DNA from: Okibacterium fritillariae
GTDB taxonomy: Bacteria > Actinomycetota > Actinomycetes > Actinomycetales > Microbacteriaceae
Length of the DNA stretch: 64,000 nucleotides
Assembly (NCBI RefSeq): GCF_900167575.1
Contig: NZ_FUZP01000001.1
Location: 248,001 to 312,000, forward strand
Direction of reading: 5' to 3'
The notes under the pieces were generated by a model that saw nothing but the letters and a program-made list of their open reading frames with translations, had not been told where the DNA came from and did not search any database. Each line of letters begins with the position of its first letter. Position 1 is the stretch's first letter. Both the position numbers and the translations under genes were made by a program. Shown piece by piece: positions 8,626 through 16,858 of this stretch.

Positions 8626-9093
8626 TCAGGCCTTCCGGCGGAGCAGCTGGTAGCGGAGGGAGAAGCTGAGGAATGAGGCGGCGATCACCCCGAGCAGCAC
8701 CAAGCGGGCATCGATCTGGCCGCTCCCCGGCATCAACGTGAGAACGAAAGCTCCGAGGGACGCCGCAAGAATGACATCCGTCTGGGCGCCAGCTGCTGCC
8801 TGCGTGTACCAGCGGGATTCGATCGACTCCTCGGGATCCTTCGCCGCCCCCTGCAATGTGGACCGGTCGACGATGATCGCCCACACCAGCAAGACGACGG
8901 GCACGGCCAAGCACAGCGCGAACACCGCGGCGCCCAGCCATGGTGTGGGCCCGGTCAGGCCGCTCATCGCGCCGACAACCCCCATGGCGATGCCCACGAG
9001 GAGCCCGCACGGTAGTGCGATTGCCATTGCCGGTCGTCGACCCGACCCAAACTTCGTGCGGCCCCATTTTGTGCGCTCGGTGTTTTCGCTCAT
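8626..9093 (-). CDS. small integral membrane protein paired with XRE regulator
   Basis: 155 residues. The ATG at 9093 follows GAGGAG with good spacing. Four hydrophobic helices are visible: about 22-45, 50-70, 105-120 and 127-145, with a charged cytoplasmic N-terminus (KWGRTKFGSGRRP). I do not recognise a named family. XRE plus membrane-protein pairs of this layout are common in Firmicutes and actinobacteria; the membrane protein may modulate the regulator, but that is inference. Confidence 0.82.
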   Translation of the reverse strand: MSENTERTKWGRTKFGSGRRPAMAIALPCGLLVGIAMGVVGAMSGLTGPTPWLGAAVFALCLAVPVVLLVWAIIVDRSTLQGAAKDPEESIESRWYTQAAAGAQTDVILAASLGAFVLTLMPGSGQIDARLVLLGVIAASFLSFSLRYQLLRRKA

Positions 9094-9108
9094 GTCACGA
9101 CTCCTCGA

Positions 9109-9144
9109 TGTACAGTTTGCTTTACGTGTCAAGTTCACTGTACA
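9109..9144. promoter_or_regulatory. inverted-repeat operator upstream of membrane protein/XRE operon
   Basis: Perfect 8-bp arms TGTACAGT (9109-9116) and ACTGTACA (9137-9144) separated by 20 bp, just upstream of the ribosome site. The minus strand between them contains TTGACA, a candidate -35. Two helical turns of separation suit a dimer or a pair of XRE dimers; autoregulation is inferred. Confidence 0.62.
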
Positions 9145-9215
9145 TGGGTGCTGGGTGTGCATCAATGCCCGATAGGGGGGGGGGGGCGGTGCCGCCCGGC
9201 CCCGGCCTGCGCAGC

Positions 9216-10223
9216 TCAGGCGCCGGCGGGGAAGGTCTGCATGCCGTCTTGGGTGAACACGATGATGTCCCTCAGCTTCCAGGCGTCGTTGAGATTGTCG
9301 GTCTGGATCGTCTGGCCGGCGGTGCGCGCCGTCTCGGCGGTCAGGTCGAGGGGGAGGAGCGTGCCGTCGGGCGCCAGCTGGGGCAGCACGTAGATATCGA
9401 CGATGGTGTCGTCGGGGATGAAATAGAGCACCGAGCCGTAGTTCGGGCCGGCCGCGGGCTTGAGGGTGAGGAAGATGCGGGCGAAGCGGGTGCCCTGCAC
9501 ATACTTTTCCTTGCCGCCGACCGTGTTGACCGCCTCGGGGGCGGTGATGATCCCTCTGATCGTGGATGCCGCGGGGTCGTAGCCGCTGTCGGCGAGGATC
9601 TGGTGCAGCTGCGGTGTGACCGACGTCGGCCGCACCCCGGCGAGGAGGCCCTCGAAGTCGACCGCATAGGTCATCTCGAAAGCGCCGGCATCGAAGCTGC
9701 TCGTCTGCAGCTCGACGCCCTCGATCTGGCCCATTCGGCTCCAGGTGGCGACGGCGTCGGCAAGGGCCTGTTTGTCGGCGTCCAGGGGCATCGGCAGGTC
9801 GAGGTGTGGCCCCCCGCCCTTTGAGCCGGCCTCGATGATGCTGAGCTGGAAGCGGGCCGGGGCGTCGTAGGTGTCGGCGACGTCTTGCGTGATGGCCTCC
9901 GGAACACCTGACGCGTAGAACAGGTCGAGCGCCTCGAGGGTCGCCTCCTCGGCGCGGTCGGGGTCGTCGATGGCAAATTCCAGCGTGTAGTCGGGGTAGC
10001 CGCGCGACTGGCTCGGGTCGGAGAGGCCGTCGACCTTCAGGAGTTGCTCCCGCAGGGCGGAGCTCGAGGTCTCCACCGGGTTCGGTGTCCATTCCGGCTC
10101 GGGCGACGTGCAGGCGCTCAGTGCGATCGCCCCGGCCAGTGCGAGTGCCGCCAAAGCGCTGCCCTTCGCACGCATCCGAGCCCTCGGCTCGCTCGAACCA
10201 TCTGCCCCGCTTGCCGTATGCAT
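9216..10223 (-). CDS. hypothetical secreted lipoprotein
   Basis: 335 residues from the ATG at 10223 behind GAAGGGGG. The N-terminus has basic residues, a hydrophobic stretch and a lipobox LSAC, so it is a predicted lipoprotein on the outer face of the membrane. The rest is soluble and acidic, with no family I can name. It lies alone between the XRE pair and an ArsR gene. The downstream 12-G run at 9175-9186 follows its stop. Confidence 0.75.
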   Translation of the reverse strand: MHTASGADGSSEPRARMRAKGSALAALALAGAIALSACTSPEPEWTPNPVETSSSALREQLLKVDGLSDPSQSRGYPDYTLEFAIDDPDRAEEATLEALDLFYASGVPEAITQDVADTYDAPARFQLSIIEAGSKGGGPHLDLPMPLDADKQALADAVATWSRMGQIEGVELQTSSFDAGAFEMTYAVDFEGLLAGVRPTSVTPQLHQILADSGYDPAASTIRGIITAPEAVNTVGGKEKYVQGTRFARIFLTLKPAAGPNYGSVLYFIPDDTIVDIYVLPQLAPDGTLLPLDLTAETARTAGQTIQTDNLNDAWKLRDIIVFTQDGMQTFPAGA

Positions 10224-10402
10224 ATCGCCCCCTTCTGGTCTACCCGCCGGCCTTCGACGATCGACCAGATCCGTGCCCGACCCTATCGGCATGCGCGGGG
10301 CCGGGGCGATGGGGAGTGGTCCCCTCGGCGTGCTCGTTGCCGTTGTGCGGGATGCCGTCCACGCCGTCCGCGCGCGGGCTGCGGATCCAGCGGCCCGCGA
10401 GG

Positions 10403-10699
10403 CTAGTGGCGCGCCGGTTCGGAGGCGTGGTCGAAGGCGTCATCGACGATGTGGGCGACATGCGTATCGGCCACTGAGTAGGTGGCGTCGCGCCCCGAGC
10501 GCTCGACGTGGACGAGCCCGGCGGTGCGCAGGACGCGCAGGTGTTGGGAGACGAGCGGCTGCGAGAGGCGGGTCGCCTCGACGAGGGCCGTGACGGATGC
10601 CGGAGCGGCGGCCAGGTGCCGCAGGATGACGAGCCGCGAGGCCGAGGAGAGCGCTTTGAAGAGCTCCGCGGTGGCGGCGAGGCGGGCGTCGTCGGTCAT
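10403..10699 (-). CDS. ArsR/SmtB family repressor with alpha-5 zinc site
   Basis: 98 residues, winged helix. The alpha-3 Cys motif of arsenic/cadmium sensors is absent (ATRLSQPLVSQHLR), but the last helix has the full SmtB/CzrA-type site Asp78-x-His80-x10-His91-x2-Glu94. By analogy with SmtB this binds zinc across the dimer and releases DNA. A 16-bp imperfect palindrome at 10708-10723 is directly upstream and is the probable operator. The His-rich gene upstream on the same strand (10789-10944) supports a zinc function; no transporter is adjacent in the window. Confidence 0.88.
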   Translation of the reverse strand: MTDDARLAATAELFKALSSASRLVILRHLAAAPASVTALVEATRLSQPLVSQHLRVLRTAGLVHVERSGRDATYSVADTHVAHIVDDAFDHASEPARH

Positions 10700-10707
10700 C
10701 CACTCAT

Positions 10708-10723
10708 ATTAGCGATCGCGAAT
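10708..10723. promoter_or_regulatory. candidate operator of the SmtB-type repressor
   Basis: ATTAGCGATCGCGAAT, palindromic except for one pair, 9 bases in front of the repressor start. ArsR/SmtB operators are typically such imperfect 12-2-12 or shorter repeats; assignment is by position. Confidence 0.55.
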
Positions 10724-10745
10724 GCGTTCCCCGCCGAAACGAGAA

Positions 10746-10769
10746 AGACCCCGGCGCGAACCGGGGTCT
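10746..10769 (-). terminator. rho-independent terminator after the His-rich gene
   Basis: Nine-bp stem AGACCCCGG/CCGGGGTCT with a six-base loop; on the minus strand it is followed by TTTCTCGTTT. It lies 20 bases past the stop of the gene at 10789-10944 and separates it from the ArsR gene. Confidence 0.75.
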
Positions 10770-10788
10770 GTCACGGGGTGGGCGAGGC

Positions 10789-10944
10789 TCAGTGCTCGTC
10801 GTAGTGGTCGCCGTGCTCGGCGTGCTTGTGGCCGTCGTGCAGGAAGTCGACGTGCTCGCCGTGGGTGACGGCCTCGTGACCGCAGTCGGTGCCGTGCTGG
10901 TGCTGCTCGAGGGTGTGTTCTGCGTGGACTTCGGTGTCAGCCAT
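10789..10944 (-). CDS. small histidine-rich protein, probable zinc-responsive
   Basis: 51 residues from the ATG at 10944 behind AAGGAGCC. Thirteen histidines plus many Asp/Glu, including HGEHVDFLHDGHKHAEHGD, a motif I recall from widespread short proteins of zinc-regulated loci in actinobacteria and other bacteria. It has no membrane helix, so it is presumably a soluble zinc buffer or chaperone; annotations of such proteins as transporter permease are not supported by the sequence. An inverted repeat at 10988-11015 and a Fur-like box at 11087-11105 lie upstream. Confidence 0.82.
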   Translation of the reverse strand: MADTEVHAEHTLEQHQHGTDCGHEAVTHGEHVDFLHDGHKHAEHGDHYDEH

Positions 10945-10987
10945 GGTGGCTCCTTCGGTTGGTGAACGTCGTTGACACCAGCAAAAC

Positions 10988-11015
10988 AGATACATAAACG
11001 AATTGCAATGTATCT
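10988..11015. promoter_or_regulatory. inverted repeat upstream of His-rich gene
   Basis: Perfect 8-bp arms AGATACAT and ATGTATCT with a 12-base AT-rich spacer, 44 bases before the His-rich gene. AT-rich in an otherwise GC-rich genome; likely promoter plus operator, regulator unknown (the nearby SmtB-type repressor or a Fur-family protein). Confidence 0.5.
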
Positions 11016-11086
11016 ATCTAATCGATAACCGTAATCGGGTTCACCTGTCCCGTGACCATGGGTGAGGTCGTTCGTCGGCGCTTAAC

Positions 11087-11105
11087 GATAAACGTTCTCA
11101 TTATC
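11087..11105. promoter_or_regulatory. Fur/Zur-like box upstream of S53 protease operon
   Basis: On the minus strand it reads GATAATGAGAACGTTTATC, matching the classical 19-base Fur-family consensus at 15 of 19 positions, with GATAA/TTATC outer arms. It lies 78 bases upstream of the protease start and 143 from the His-rich gene. In this zinc-flavoured neighbourhood Zur is the natural candidate; this is inference. Confidence 0.5.
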
Positions 11106-11182
11106 AGATAGAGTTCGATCGCAGCCGAGCGGCACCGACGCGCCCGCTGCCTTTACCCGCCCCTCATCTAGCAAGGAACTTC

Positions 11183-12952
11183 ATGCGCTCACGCGTTCCC
11201 TTGGGGATCTTCGCCCTCGGAGCCGTTCTGGTCTCCACAGGCGTTATCGCCATCCACAGCACCCCGATAGACCCGAACCGGGTGGCCCTGCCCGATTCTG
11301 TGCCCAGCTGGTCGGACGATCGGACCGGAACGCCCTTGGCGGCCGCCGATCGCGAGCTCGACATCCGATTCAGCGTCATCATCGACGAGAAGCGCGCCGA
11401 CGATGTGCCCGAGGTCGCCGCCTGGCTCACACGAAACGGACTGCAGGCGGGCGACTACCGCGCCTCGGCCGGCATTCTGCCTGCGACCGGCACGGTGGAT
11501 GCTGTCAGCGCCGCCTTCGCTACCTCGTTCCAGGCGTATGAGGTGGGCGGCACCGACGCCATCGCACCGCACAGCGCGCTTTCGGTGCCCACCGAGTTGC
11601 CCGCCGTCGTCGGTGTCTCCGGCCTCATCCAGGCCGATACCTTCCGCCCCACGCTGTCGTCGCCCCGCGCCGCCGCACCCGTCGTCAGCCCCGACTGCGC
11701 CACCTACTGGGGCGAGAAGCTGAGCGACCAGTGGCCGGCCGGCCTCGACATCGAGAAGCGCTCGAACTCCCTCTGCGGCTACACCCCGGCCCAACTGCGC
11801 GCCGTGCAGCAGGTTCCCGCCGACGTCACGGGCGTCGGCGCGACCATCGCCATCGTTGCCGCCTACGACGACCTCGACGTCGAGGCGAACACCAACACGT
11901 ACTTCACGGCACAGGGGGAGCAGCCCTTCGCCCCCGGCCAATACGTGAGTCACTCGCCATCCAACCCCGACCCCACGCGCTGCGGCGGCCCGTCCTCGTG
12001 GACCGAGGAGCAACACCTCGACGTGCAGGCCGTTCACGCCATGGCACCCGACGCCCGGGTGATCTACTGGGGCTCGGATGATTGCACCACCACGTCGATG
12101 TTCACGCGCATCCTCGACGCTGTCGAAAACGGCGACCCGGATGTCATCTCCCTCTCGTTCGGAGCCCTCGAAGAGCTCGACACGGCCGACGACCGCACCC
12201 TGCTGAACCGCGTTCTCGTCGAGGCCGCCGCCCGCAACATCTCGGTCTTCTCATCGGCCGGAAACGACGGCGACTACAGCAACTTCGGCGACCACGCGGG
12301 TGGGGCCGAGGTCACGTCGCCCGCATCGAGTCCCTACATCACGGCCGTCGGCGGCACGAGCACGGGCCTGAACCAGGACGGCTCGCTCGCGGTGGAGGCC
12401 GGCTGGGAGACGCAGACGCGTTTCGCGCGCAACGGCGCCATCATCCCGCCCGGTTTCGTCTTCGGGTCGGGCGGCGGCGAATCCGTCGTCTACGACCGGC
12501 CGAGCTGGCAGCTGGACCTGCCCGGGCAGACGGGCACCGGGCGTCTGCTTCCGGATGTCGCGTCGCTCGCCGATCCCAACACCGGGTTCACGGTCTATGG
12601 CCCCCACGCCGGGAGCACGCAATACGTGAGCCACGGCGGCACGAGCCTTGCGACACCCATGGTCGCGTCGATGGTGGCGCTCGCCAAGGCGAAGACCGGC
12701 GTCGAAGTCGGCCTCGCCACCCCCTCCCTCTATGCGCTCGCCGGCACCGATGCGCTGCGTGACGTGACTCCGGCCTCGGCCGCCACGTGGTCGCCGAACG
12801 GCACCGAGAAGGATGCGCTCTACCCCGAGACGATCTTCGTCTGGGACGCCAAACCGCAGTCGCTGCAATCGTCGCGCGGCTGGGACAACGTGACGGGCCT
12901 CGGCGTGCCGACCGGCTCCTCCTTCATCGAGAACTTTGGACGGCTCAAATGA
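11183..12952 (+). CDS. S53 family peptidase (sedolisin/kumamolisin type), secreted
   Basis: 589 residues. An N-terminal hydrophobic segment (about 7-25) acts as signal or anchor. Residues about 45-160 match the pro-kumamolisin activation domain. The catalytic domain shows Glu276 and Asp280 in EEQHLDVQAVH, the oxyanion Asp362 in SSAGND and the nucleophile Ser488 in GGTSLATP, the acid-active serine-carboxyl triad. These endopeptidases are calcium-bound and work outside the cell at low pH. It is coupled by a 4-base ATGA overlap to the surface protein that follows, an unusual partnership suggesting joint action at the cell wall. The start ATG 11183 follows AAGGAA. Confidence 0.9.
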   Translation: MRSRVPLGIFALGAVLVSTGVIAIHSTPIDPNRVALPDSVPSWSDDRTGTPLAAADRELDIRFSVIIDEKRADDVPEVAAWLTRNGLQAGDYRASAGILPATGTVDAVSAAFATSFQAYEVGGTDAIAPHSALSVPTELPAVVGVSGLIQADTFRPTLSSPRAAAPVVSPDCATYWGEKLSDQWPAGLDIEKRSNSLCGYTPAQLRAVQQVPADVTGVGATIAIVAAYDDLDVEANTNTYFTAQGEQPFAPGQYVSHSPSNPDPTRCGGPSSWTEEQHLDVQAVHAMAPDARVIYWGSDDCTTTSMFTRILDAVENGDPDVISLSFGALEELDTADDRTLLNRVLVEAAARNISVFSSAGNDGDYSNFGDHAGGAEVTSPASSPYITAVGGTSTGLNQDGSLAVEAGWETQTRFARNGAIIPPGFVFGSGGGESVVYDRPSWQLDLPGQTGTGRLLPDVASLADPNTGFTVYGPHAGSTQYVSHGGTSLATPMVASMVALAKAKTGVEVGLATPSLYALAGTDALRDVTPASAATWSPNGTEKDALYPETIFVWDAKPQSLQSSRGWDNVTGLGVPTGSSFIENFGRLK

Positions 12953-15684
12953 CGACCCTGACCCCCTCCTCGGAACCACAACCGAACACCCGCCCCCAAT
13001 CCGGCTCCGGCCTCGGATCCGGCTCCGGCGCGCGATCGCTGCGACCGAGCGCCCGCGGCATCGTCGCAGGCACCCTCGCGGTGTTCCTCGCCGGCGGCGC
13101 CGTGATCGGGGGCGCCCTCTCGGCGACTGCCGACACCGCACCCCTGACCCAGGCATCCGGTGTCGAGATCTTCGACATCGACGGCGGCACGTTGCAAGCC
13201 AAGAAACCCCTCGCGACCTGGTCATCCGGGGCGACCGTGCGGCAGACCGCCGACAGCACGGGTGACGTGTTGAAGCTCAACACGACGCGCACGAGCGGCC
13301 TGGTGGCCGAGGCGCGCGCCGACGGAGCCTCCGCCATGATCGCCTCCGGTGAGTTCACGCTGCGCAACCGCGTGCCCGTCGTCTTCACGGGGCTATCGGC
13401 CACGTGCGACACGAGCGGTGGCTCGGCGGTCGACTTCTCGAAACTGACTGTTGACGGCGTCGACATCACGGCATCCGCCCTGGCCACCCCGGGCTTCAGT
13501 TACGCGCTCCCGGATTCGATCTACGGCCCCACGCGCATCATCGTGGGCGAGCGGACGGTCGCGGCCGACGGACGACAGACCACGACGGCCCTGCGGGTCG
13601 AGGGCGAATCGGGTGCATCGGAGATCTGGCGGGTTCGTGCGGGACAGGTGACCTGCGGGGTCGCGCCCGCCGCCACCCCGACCCCCGAGCCGACACCGGC
13701 GCCGACTCCCGCGCCGGTGCCCACGCCGGCCCCAACCCCCGGCAACCCGAGTGACCCCGTGGCGATCTCGCCCCAGGTGAGCGGCGTGCGCGTCACAGCT
13801 CCCGACGGCACCGAGCTCATCGACGGCAAGCCGAGCGTGACTCGCGCCGGCGCGACCGAGACCGCCGACCTGCTCCAGGCCGACAGCGGCTTCCCGGCAA
13901 CGGCCCGCGACGTGACGGTCGCGACAGGGGCGGATGGCTCGGCCACCGCGTCGGTCAGCGAATTCTCGCAGGTTCCCGACCGCTCCGAGCTCGGCGAGTA
14001 CCGCTGGAACGCCCTGCGCGTCTACGGCCTCGAGCTGGCCGTGAAGGCCGACGGCACATCATCCGTGTCGTTCGCCAACCCCTCGAGCGCCGTCTTCGTC
14101 AACGGCGTCTGGATCAACACCGCGACCGACCTCTACACGGGCGTCGACGCGGCCGGCACCGAACGCGTGCGCGTGCACCTCAACGAGCGTGTGCAGAACG
14201 CCGACGGTTCCACCACGATCACGGCCCTGCGCTACGAGGACCTGACGCACGCCAACCCCGACGTCCGCCTCGGCTCGGTCGTGCTTCCGGCACTCGACCC
14301 GGTGGTCGTTCCGCCGTCGACCGGCGTGGGCATCGCGAGCACCGTCGGCGTTCTCGTGACCTCGCCGACGGGTGAAGCCCTCATCGACGGTCAACCGCGC
14401 GTGGATGCCGCGGGCGGCTCGGTCACGTCGGCACTCGTCGCCGCGTCCCAGGCGTTCCCGGCTCGGGCCAAGAACGTCACGGTCACGGCCGACAAGACGG
14501 GCGCGGCGGTCTCACTCGACGAGTTCACGCAGGTGCCCGACACCTCGGCGATCGGCGAATACGTGTGGAGCGCCCTGCGCGTCTACGGCCTCAACCTGGC
14601 CGTGGCCCCGGATGGTTCCTCCACCGTCACCTTCGACAACGTGTCGAGCGCCGTCTTCGTCAACGGGGTCTGGATCAACACCGCGACCGACCTCTACACG
14701 GGCGTCGATGCGGCGGGCGCCGAGCGTGTGCGCGTGCACCTCAACGAGCGCGTGCAGAACGCCGACGGTTCCACCACGATCACGGCCCTGCACTACGAAG
14801 ATCTGACGGGCACCTACCCGGATGTCCGCCTCGGCATCGTCACGGTCACACCCGCGTCGACCGAGCCAACGCCCGACCCGGCGCCGGAACCCACGCCTCC
14901 GCCCGGACACGGGGGAACCGAGCTGCCCGCGCGCCACGCGTATGGCGTGCAGGCGACGGGCCCGAGCGTCATTGACGCGGCGCCCCTCGCATCTGCCGCT
15001 GCCGCCACCGACGCTCTCGTGGTCGGGGACGGCGCCGCCGGTCAGGTGAGCGTCGTTGCCCCGAGCGCGAGCGTCGACGCGTCTCGTTCCGAGGTGACGA
15101 CGGGACCGATCTCGCTCTACCCGGGCACGACCATCGCGGTCGACCTGGCGGGCCTGACGGTCGTCACAACCCCCTCGTCGATCGAGGTCTCGTCGCTCGG
15201 AGGAACCATCGGTGACACGGCCATCGCCGCCGGGCCCATCGCTCCCAACACGGTCGTCGCCCTCCCGGGTTCGAACGTGCGCGTCGTCTTGAACGAGCAG
15301 ATCCTCACGGCCGACGAGGCCACCGTGATCGGCGTGCACGTGAGCGACGCGGCGGGCCTCGGCGCCGACGTGCGCGTGGGCGCCATCACCTCGGCGGCCA
15401 TCGAGGTCGCCCCGGTGCCCGACCCGTCGCCGACCCCCGGCCCGTCGACGCCCGGCACGCCCGCAAACCCGGGCGCCCCGGGTTCCGGCCTCATGCCCGG
15501 TGCCCTCACGCCCGACAGCAACAGCCCGGCGGGCACGAGCGGCACGAACAACCGCGGTCTCGCGGCGACCGGTGCCGAGAGCGGCATCGCCATCGGCTGG
15601 GCCGCGGCGGGCCTGATCGTCGCCGGCTTCGGCGCACTCGCCCTCGCGAAGCGCCGACGCGGCACCCCGGCCTCGAGGAAGTAA
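12949..15684 (+). CDS. LAxTG-anchored cell-surface repeat protein (choice-of-anchor P-like)
   Basis: 911 residues. A cytoplasmic tail of about 40 residues precedes a signal segment near 45-65. Three or four related beta-rich modules follow, joined by Pro/Thr/Ala linkers. Modules two and three (about residues 275-450 and 460-640) are near-identical over their second halves at DNA level, 561 bp apart. The C-terminus has the sorting signal LAATG, a hydrophobic helix and a KRRRG tail, fitting a class E (LAxTG) sortase substrate. Each module contains a GERT or LNER-type motif and ADGSTTITALRYED, resembling choice-of-anchor P domains. Function unknown; adhesin or binding protein is plausible. Confidence 0.85.
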   Translation: MTTLTPSSEPQPNTRPQSGSGLGSGSGARSLRPSARGIVAGTLAVFLAGGAVIGGALSATADTAPLTQASGVEIFDIDGGTLQAKKPLATWSSGATVRQTADSTGDVLKLNTTRTSGLVAEARADGASAMIASGEFTLRNRVPVVFTGLSATCDTSGGSAVDFSKLTVDGVDITASALATPGFSYALPDSIYGPTRIIVGERTVAADGRQTTTALRVEGESGASEIWRVRAGQVTCGVAPAATPTPEPTPAPTPAPVPTPAPTPGNPSDPVAISPQVSGVRVTAPDGTELIDGKPSVTRAGATETADLLQADSGFPATARDVTVATGADGSATASVSEFSQVPDRSELGEYRWNALRVYGLELAVKADGTSSVSFANPSSAVFVNGVWINTATDLYTGVDAAGTERVRVHLNERVQNADGSTTITALRYEDLTHANPDVRLGSVVLPALDPVVVPPSTGVGIASTVGVLVTSPTGEALIDGQPRVDAAGGSVTSALVAASQAFPARAKNVTVTADKTGAAVSLDEFTQVPDTSAIGEYVWSALRVYGLNLAVAPDGSSTVTFDNVSSAVFVNGVWINTATDLYTGVDAAGAERVRVHLNERVQNADGSTTITALHYEDLTGTYPDVRLGIVTVTPASTEPTPDPAPEPTPPPGHGGTELPARHAYGVQATGPSVIDAAPLASAAAATDALVVGDGAAGQVSVVAPSASVDASRSEVTTGPISLYPGTTIAVDLAGLTVVTTPSSIEVSSLGGTIGDTAIAAGPIAPNTVVALPGSNVRVVLNEQILTADEATVIGVHVSDAAGLGADVRVGAITSAAIEVAPVPDPSPTPGPSTPGTPANPGAPGSGLMPGALTPDSNSPAGTSGTNNRGLAATGAESGIAIGWAAAGLIVAGFGALALAKRRRGTPASRK
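14085..14790 (+). repeat. intragenic long direct repeat, 561-bp period
   Basis: The stretch from 14085 to about 14250 recurs from 14646 to about 14811 with few mismatches, mostly synonymous, encoding SAVFVNGVWINTATDLYTGV and the following LNERVQNADGSTT segment. It is a recent tandem module duplication inside the surface protein and a likely site for module-number change by recombination. Confidence 0.8.
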
Positions 15685-15702
15685 CCCCAGGCAGAAAGAC
15701 GA

Positions 15703-15736
15703 GGAAGGGGACGAGTGCGACAGCTCGTCCCCTTCC
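15703..15736. terminator. bidirectional rho-independent terminator
   Basis: Perfect 13-bp stem GGAAGGGGACGAG/CTCGTCCCCTTCC with an 8-base loop, followed by TTTATCTCTCT on the plus strand. It sits between the convergent surface-protein gene and the GH43 gene and can serve both. Confidence 0.9.
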
Positions 15737-15758
15737 TTTATCTCTCTGCGCGCACGCG

Positions 15759-16805
15759 TCAGCGATCCTCGAAGTCGTCGAGCGACCACTCGTCGTGCCA
15801 GTCGATGACGGGCCGGTCGCCCTCGAAGCGAAGCGGCAGCCACACATAGTCGGCCTGCGACGTGTTCACCTCGGCGAACTCCTCCATGCGCACGTCGCCG
15901 TCGCGGCCGGGCGCGAAGTGCTCCTCGAACGCCCGGTGGGCGTGGTCGCCGTCGTCGAGGTAGGTGGGCAGCCAGCGGTCGCCGAGCGCGATGTACAGAT
16001 CCTTCTTGAGCGGATGCTCGAAGACCGACGAGATCTGGGTGTGGAACGACGTGCGCGAGGCATCCGTGGGGTGCAGATCGCCCAACACCGTGTATGGCCC
16101 GTGGATGGTGGGCGAGACGGCCGACTCGGAGGGGTTGGGGTAGTAGCCCGTGGTGCCCGACGTGAGCAGATAGTGCTTGCGCTCGCGGTAGAAGTGCGCG
16201 GGCGCCTCGCGCACGAACGGCGGCTGCGGCTGCGGAAAGTGCGTCGAGTAGTAGCCCGTGACGTTGGTGTAGTCGTCGGTGAGATCGGCCACGATCAACT
16301 CGGAGTGCACGCGTTCGAACACGTAATACCCCTTGCCGTCGTGCGGGTCGACGACCAGATCGAAGTCGCCCGCGCTCATGCTCAGCGGCCGCAACCAGGT
16401 CTGCACGATCTCATACGGCCCGAGGATGTCGTCGGCCACGAGCACCGTCGACCGCTGCAACGATCCCTTGCTCATCACCTTGATCCAGCAGACGAACTTG
16501 CCGGTCTGCTCGTTGTAGATGATGTGCGGCCGGTCGACGGCCTGGCCGGGGTGCAGCGGATGCTCGGGGTCGTCCTCGACGGGCGGCACGATCAGGCCGC
16601 GGTCCTCCCAGTTGTAGAGGTCGGTTGACGAGTAGCACCGCACGCCCCAGTGCCAGATGCTCGACCCGGGAACGGTGAACTCCTTGTTCTCGCCGTACCA
16701 GTAGTAGACGCCGTCGACCGTGATGATCGAGCCGCCGTGGGCCTGGATGCGGTTGCGGCTGGTGTCGTTCCAGACCTGGCCGGGGTGAAAAGAGGTGAGC
16801 GTCAT
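15759..16805 (-). CDS. glycoside hydrolase family 43 protein
   Basis: 348 residues from the ATG at 16805, cytoplasmic (no signal peptide). The N-terminus FHPGQVWNDTSRNRIQAHGG followed by IITVDGVYYWYGENK is the signature of five-bladed GH43 enzymes resembling exo-beta-1,3-galactanases (subfamily 24 or a relative). HWGVRCYSSTDLYNW and SMSAGDFDLVVD cover later blades. Alternative start: ATG 16862 overlaps the upstream GH30 stop as ATGA and would add 19 low-complexity residues; I prefer 16805 because it matches where the family begins. Either way it is in one operon with GH30 and would trim oligosaccharides inside the cell. Confidence 0.85.
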   Translation of the reverse strand: MTLTSFHPGQVWNDTSRNRIQAHGGSIITVDGVYYWYGENKEFTVPGSSIWHWGVRCYSSTDLYNWEDRGLIVPPVEDDPEHPLHPGQAVDRPHIIYNEQTGKFVCWIKVMSKGSLQRSTVLVADDILGPYEIVQTWLRPLSMSAGDFDLVVDPHDGKGYYVFERVHSELIVADLTDDYTNVTGYYSTHFPQPQPPFVREAPAHFYRERKHYLLTSGTTGYYPNPSESAVSPTIHGPYTVLGDLHPTDASRTSFHTQISSVFEHPLKKDLYIALGDRWLPTYLDDGDHAHRAFEEHFAPGRDGDVRMEEFAEVNTSQADYVWLPLRFEGDRPVIDWHDEWSLDDFEDR

Positions 16806-16858
16806 TGGCTTCTTTCTCGAGGATGTTGTCACAGTAGTGGTCGCGTTCGGGGCCGCGC

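Noticed and set aside
10789-10995. Longer 68-residue version of the His-rich protein starting at 10995
   Set aside because: The extra N-terminus is Cys/Arg-rich and runs over the probable operator; AAGGAGCC precedes the ATG at 10944.
14085-14811. Insertion sequence suggested by the long direct repeat
   Set aside because: The repeat is within one open frame, encodes the same domain twice, and has no terminal inverted repeats or transposase.
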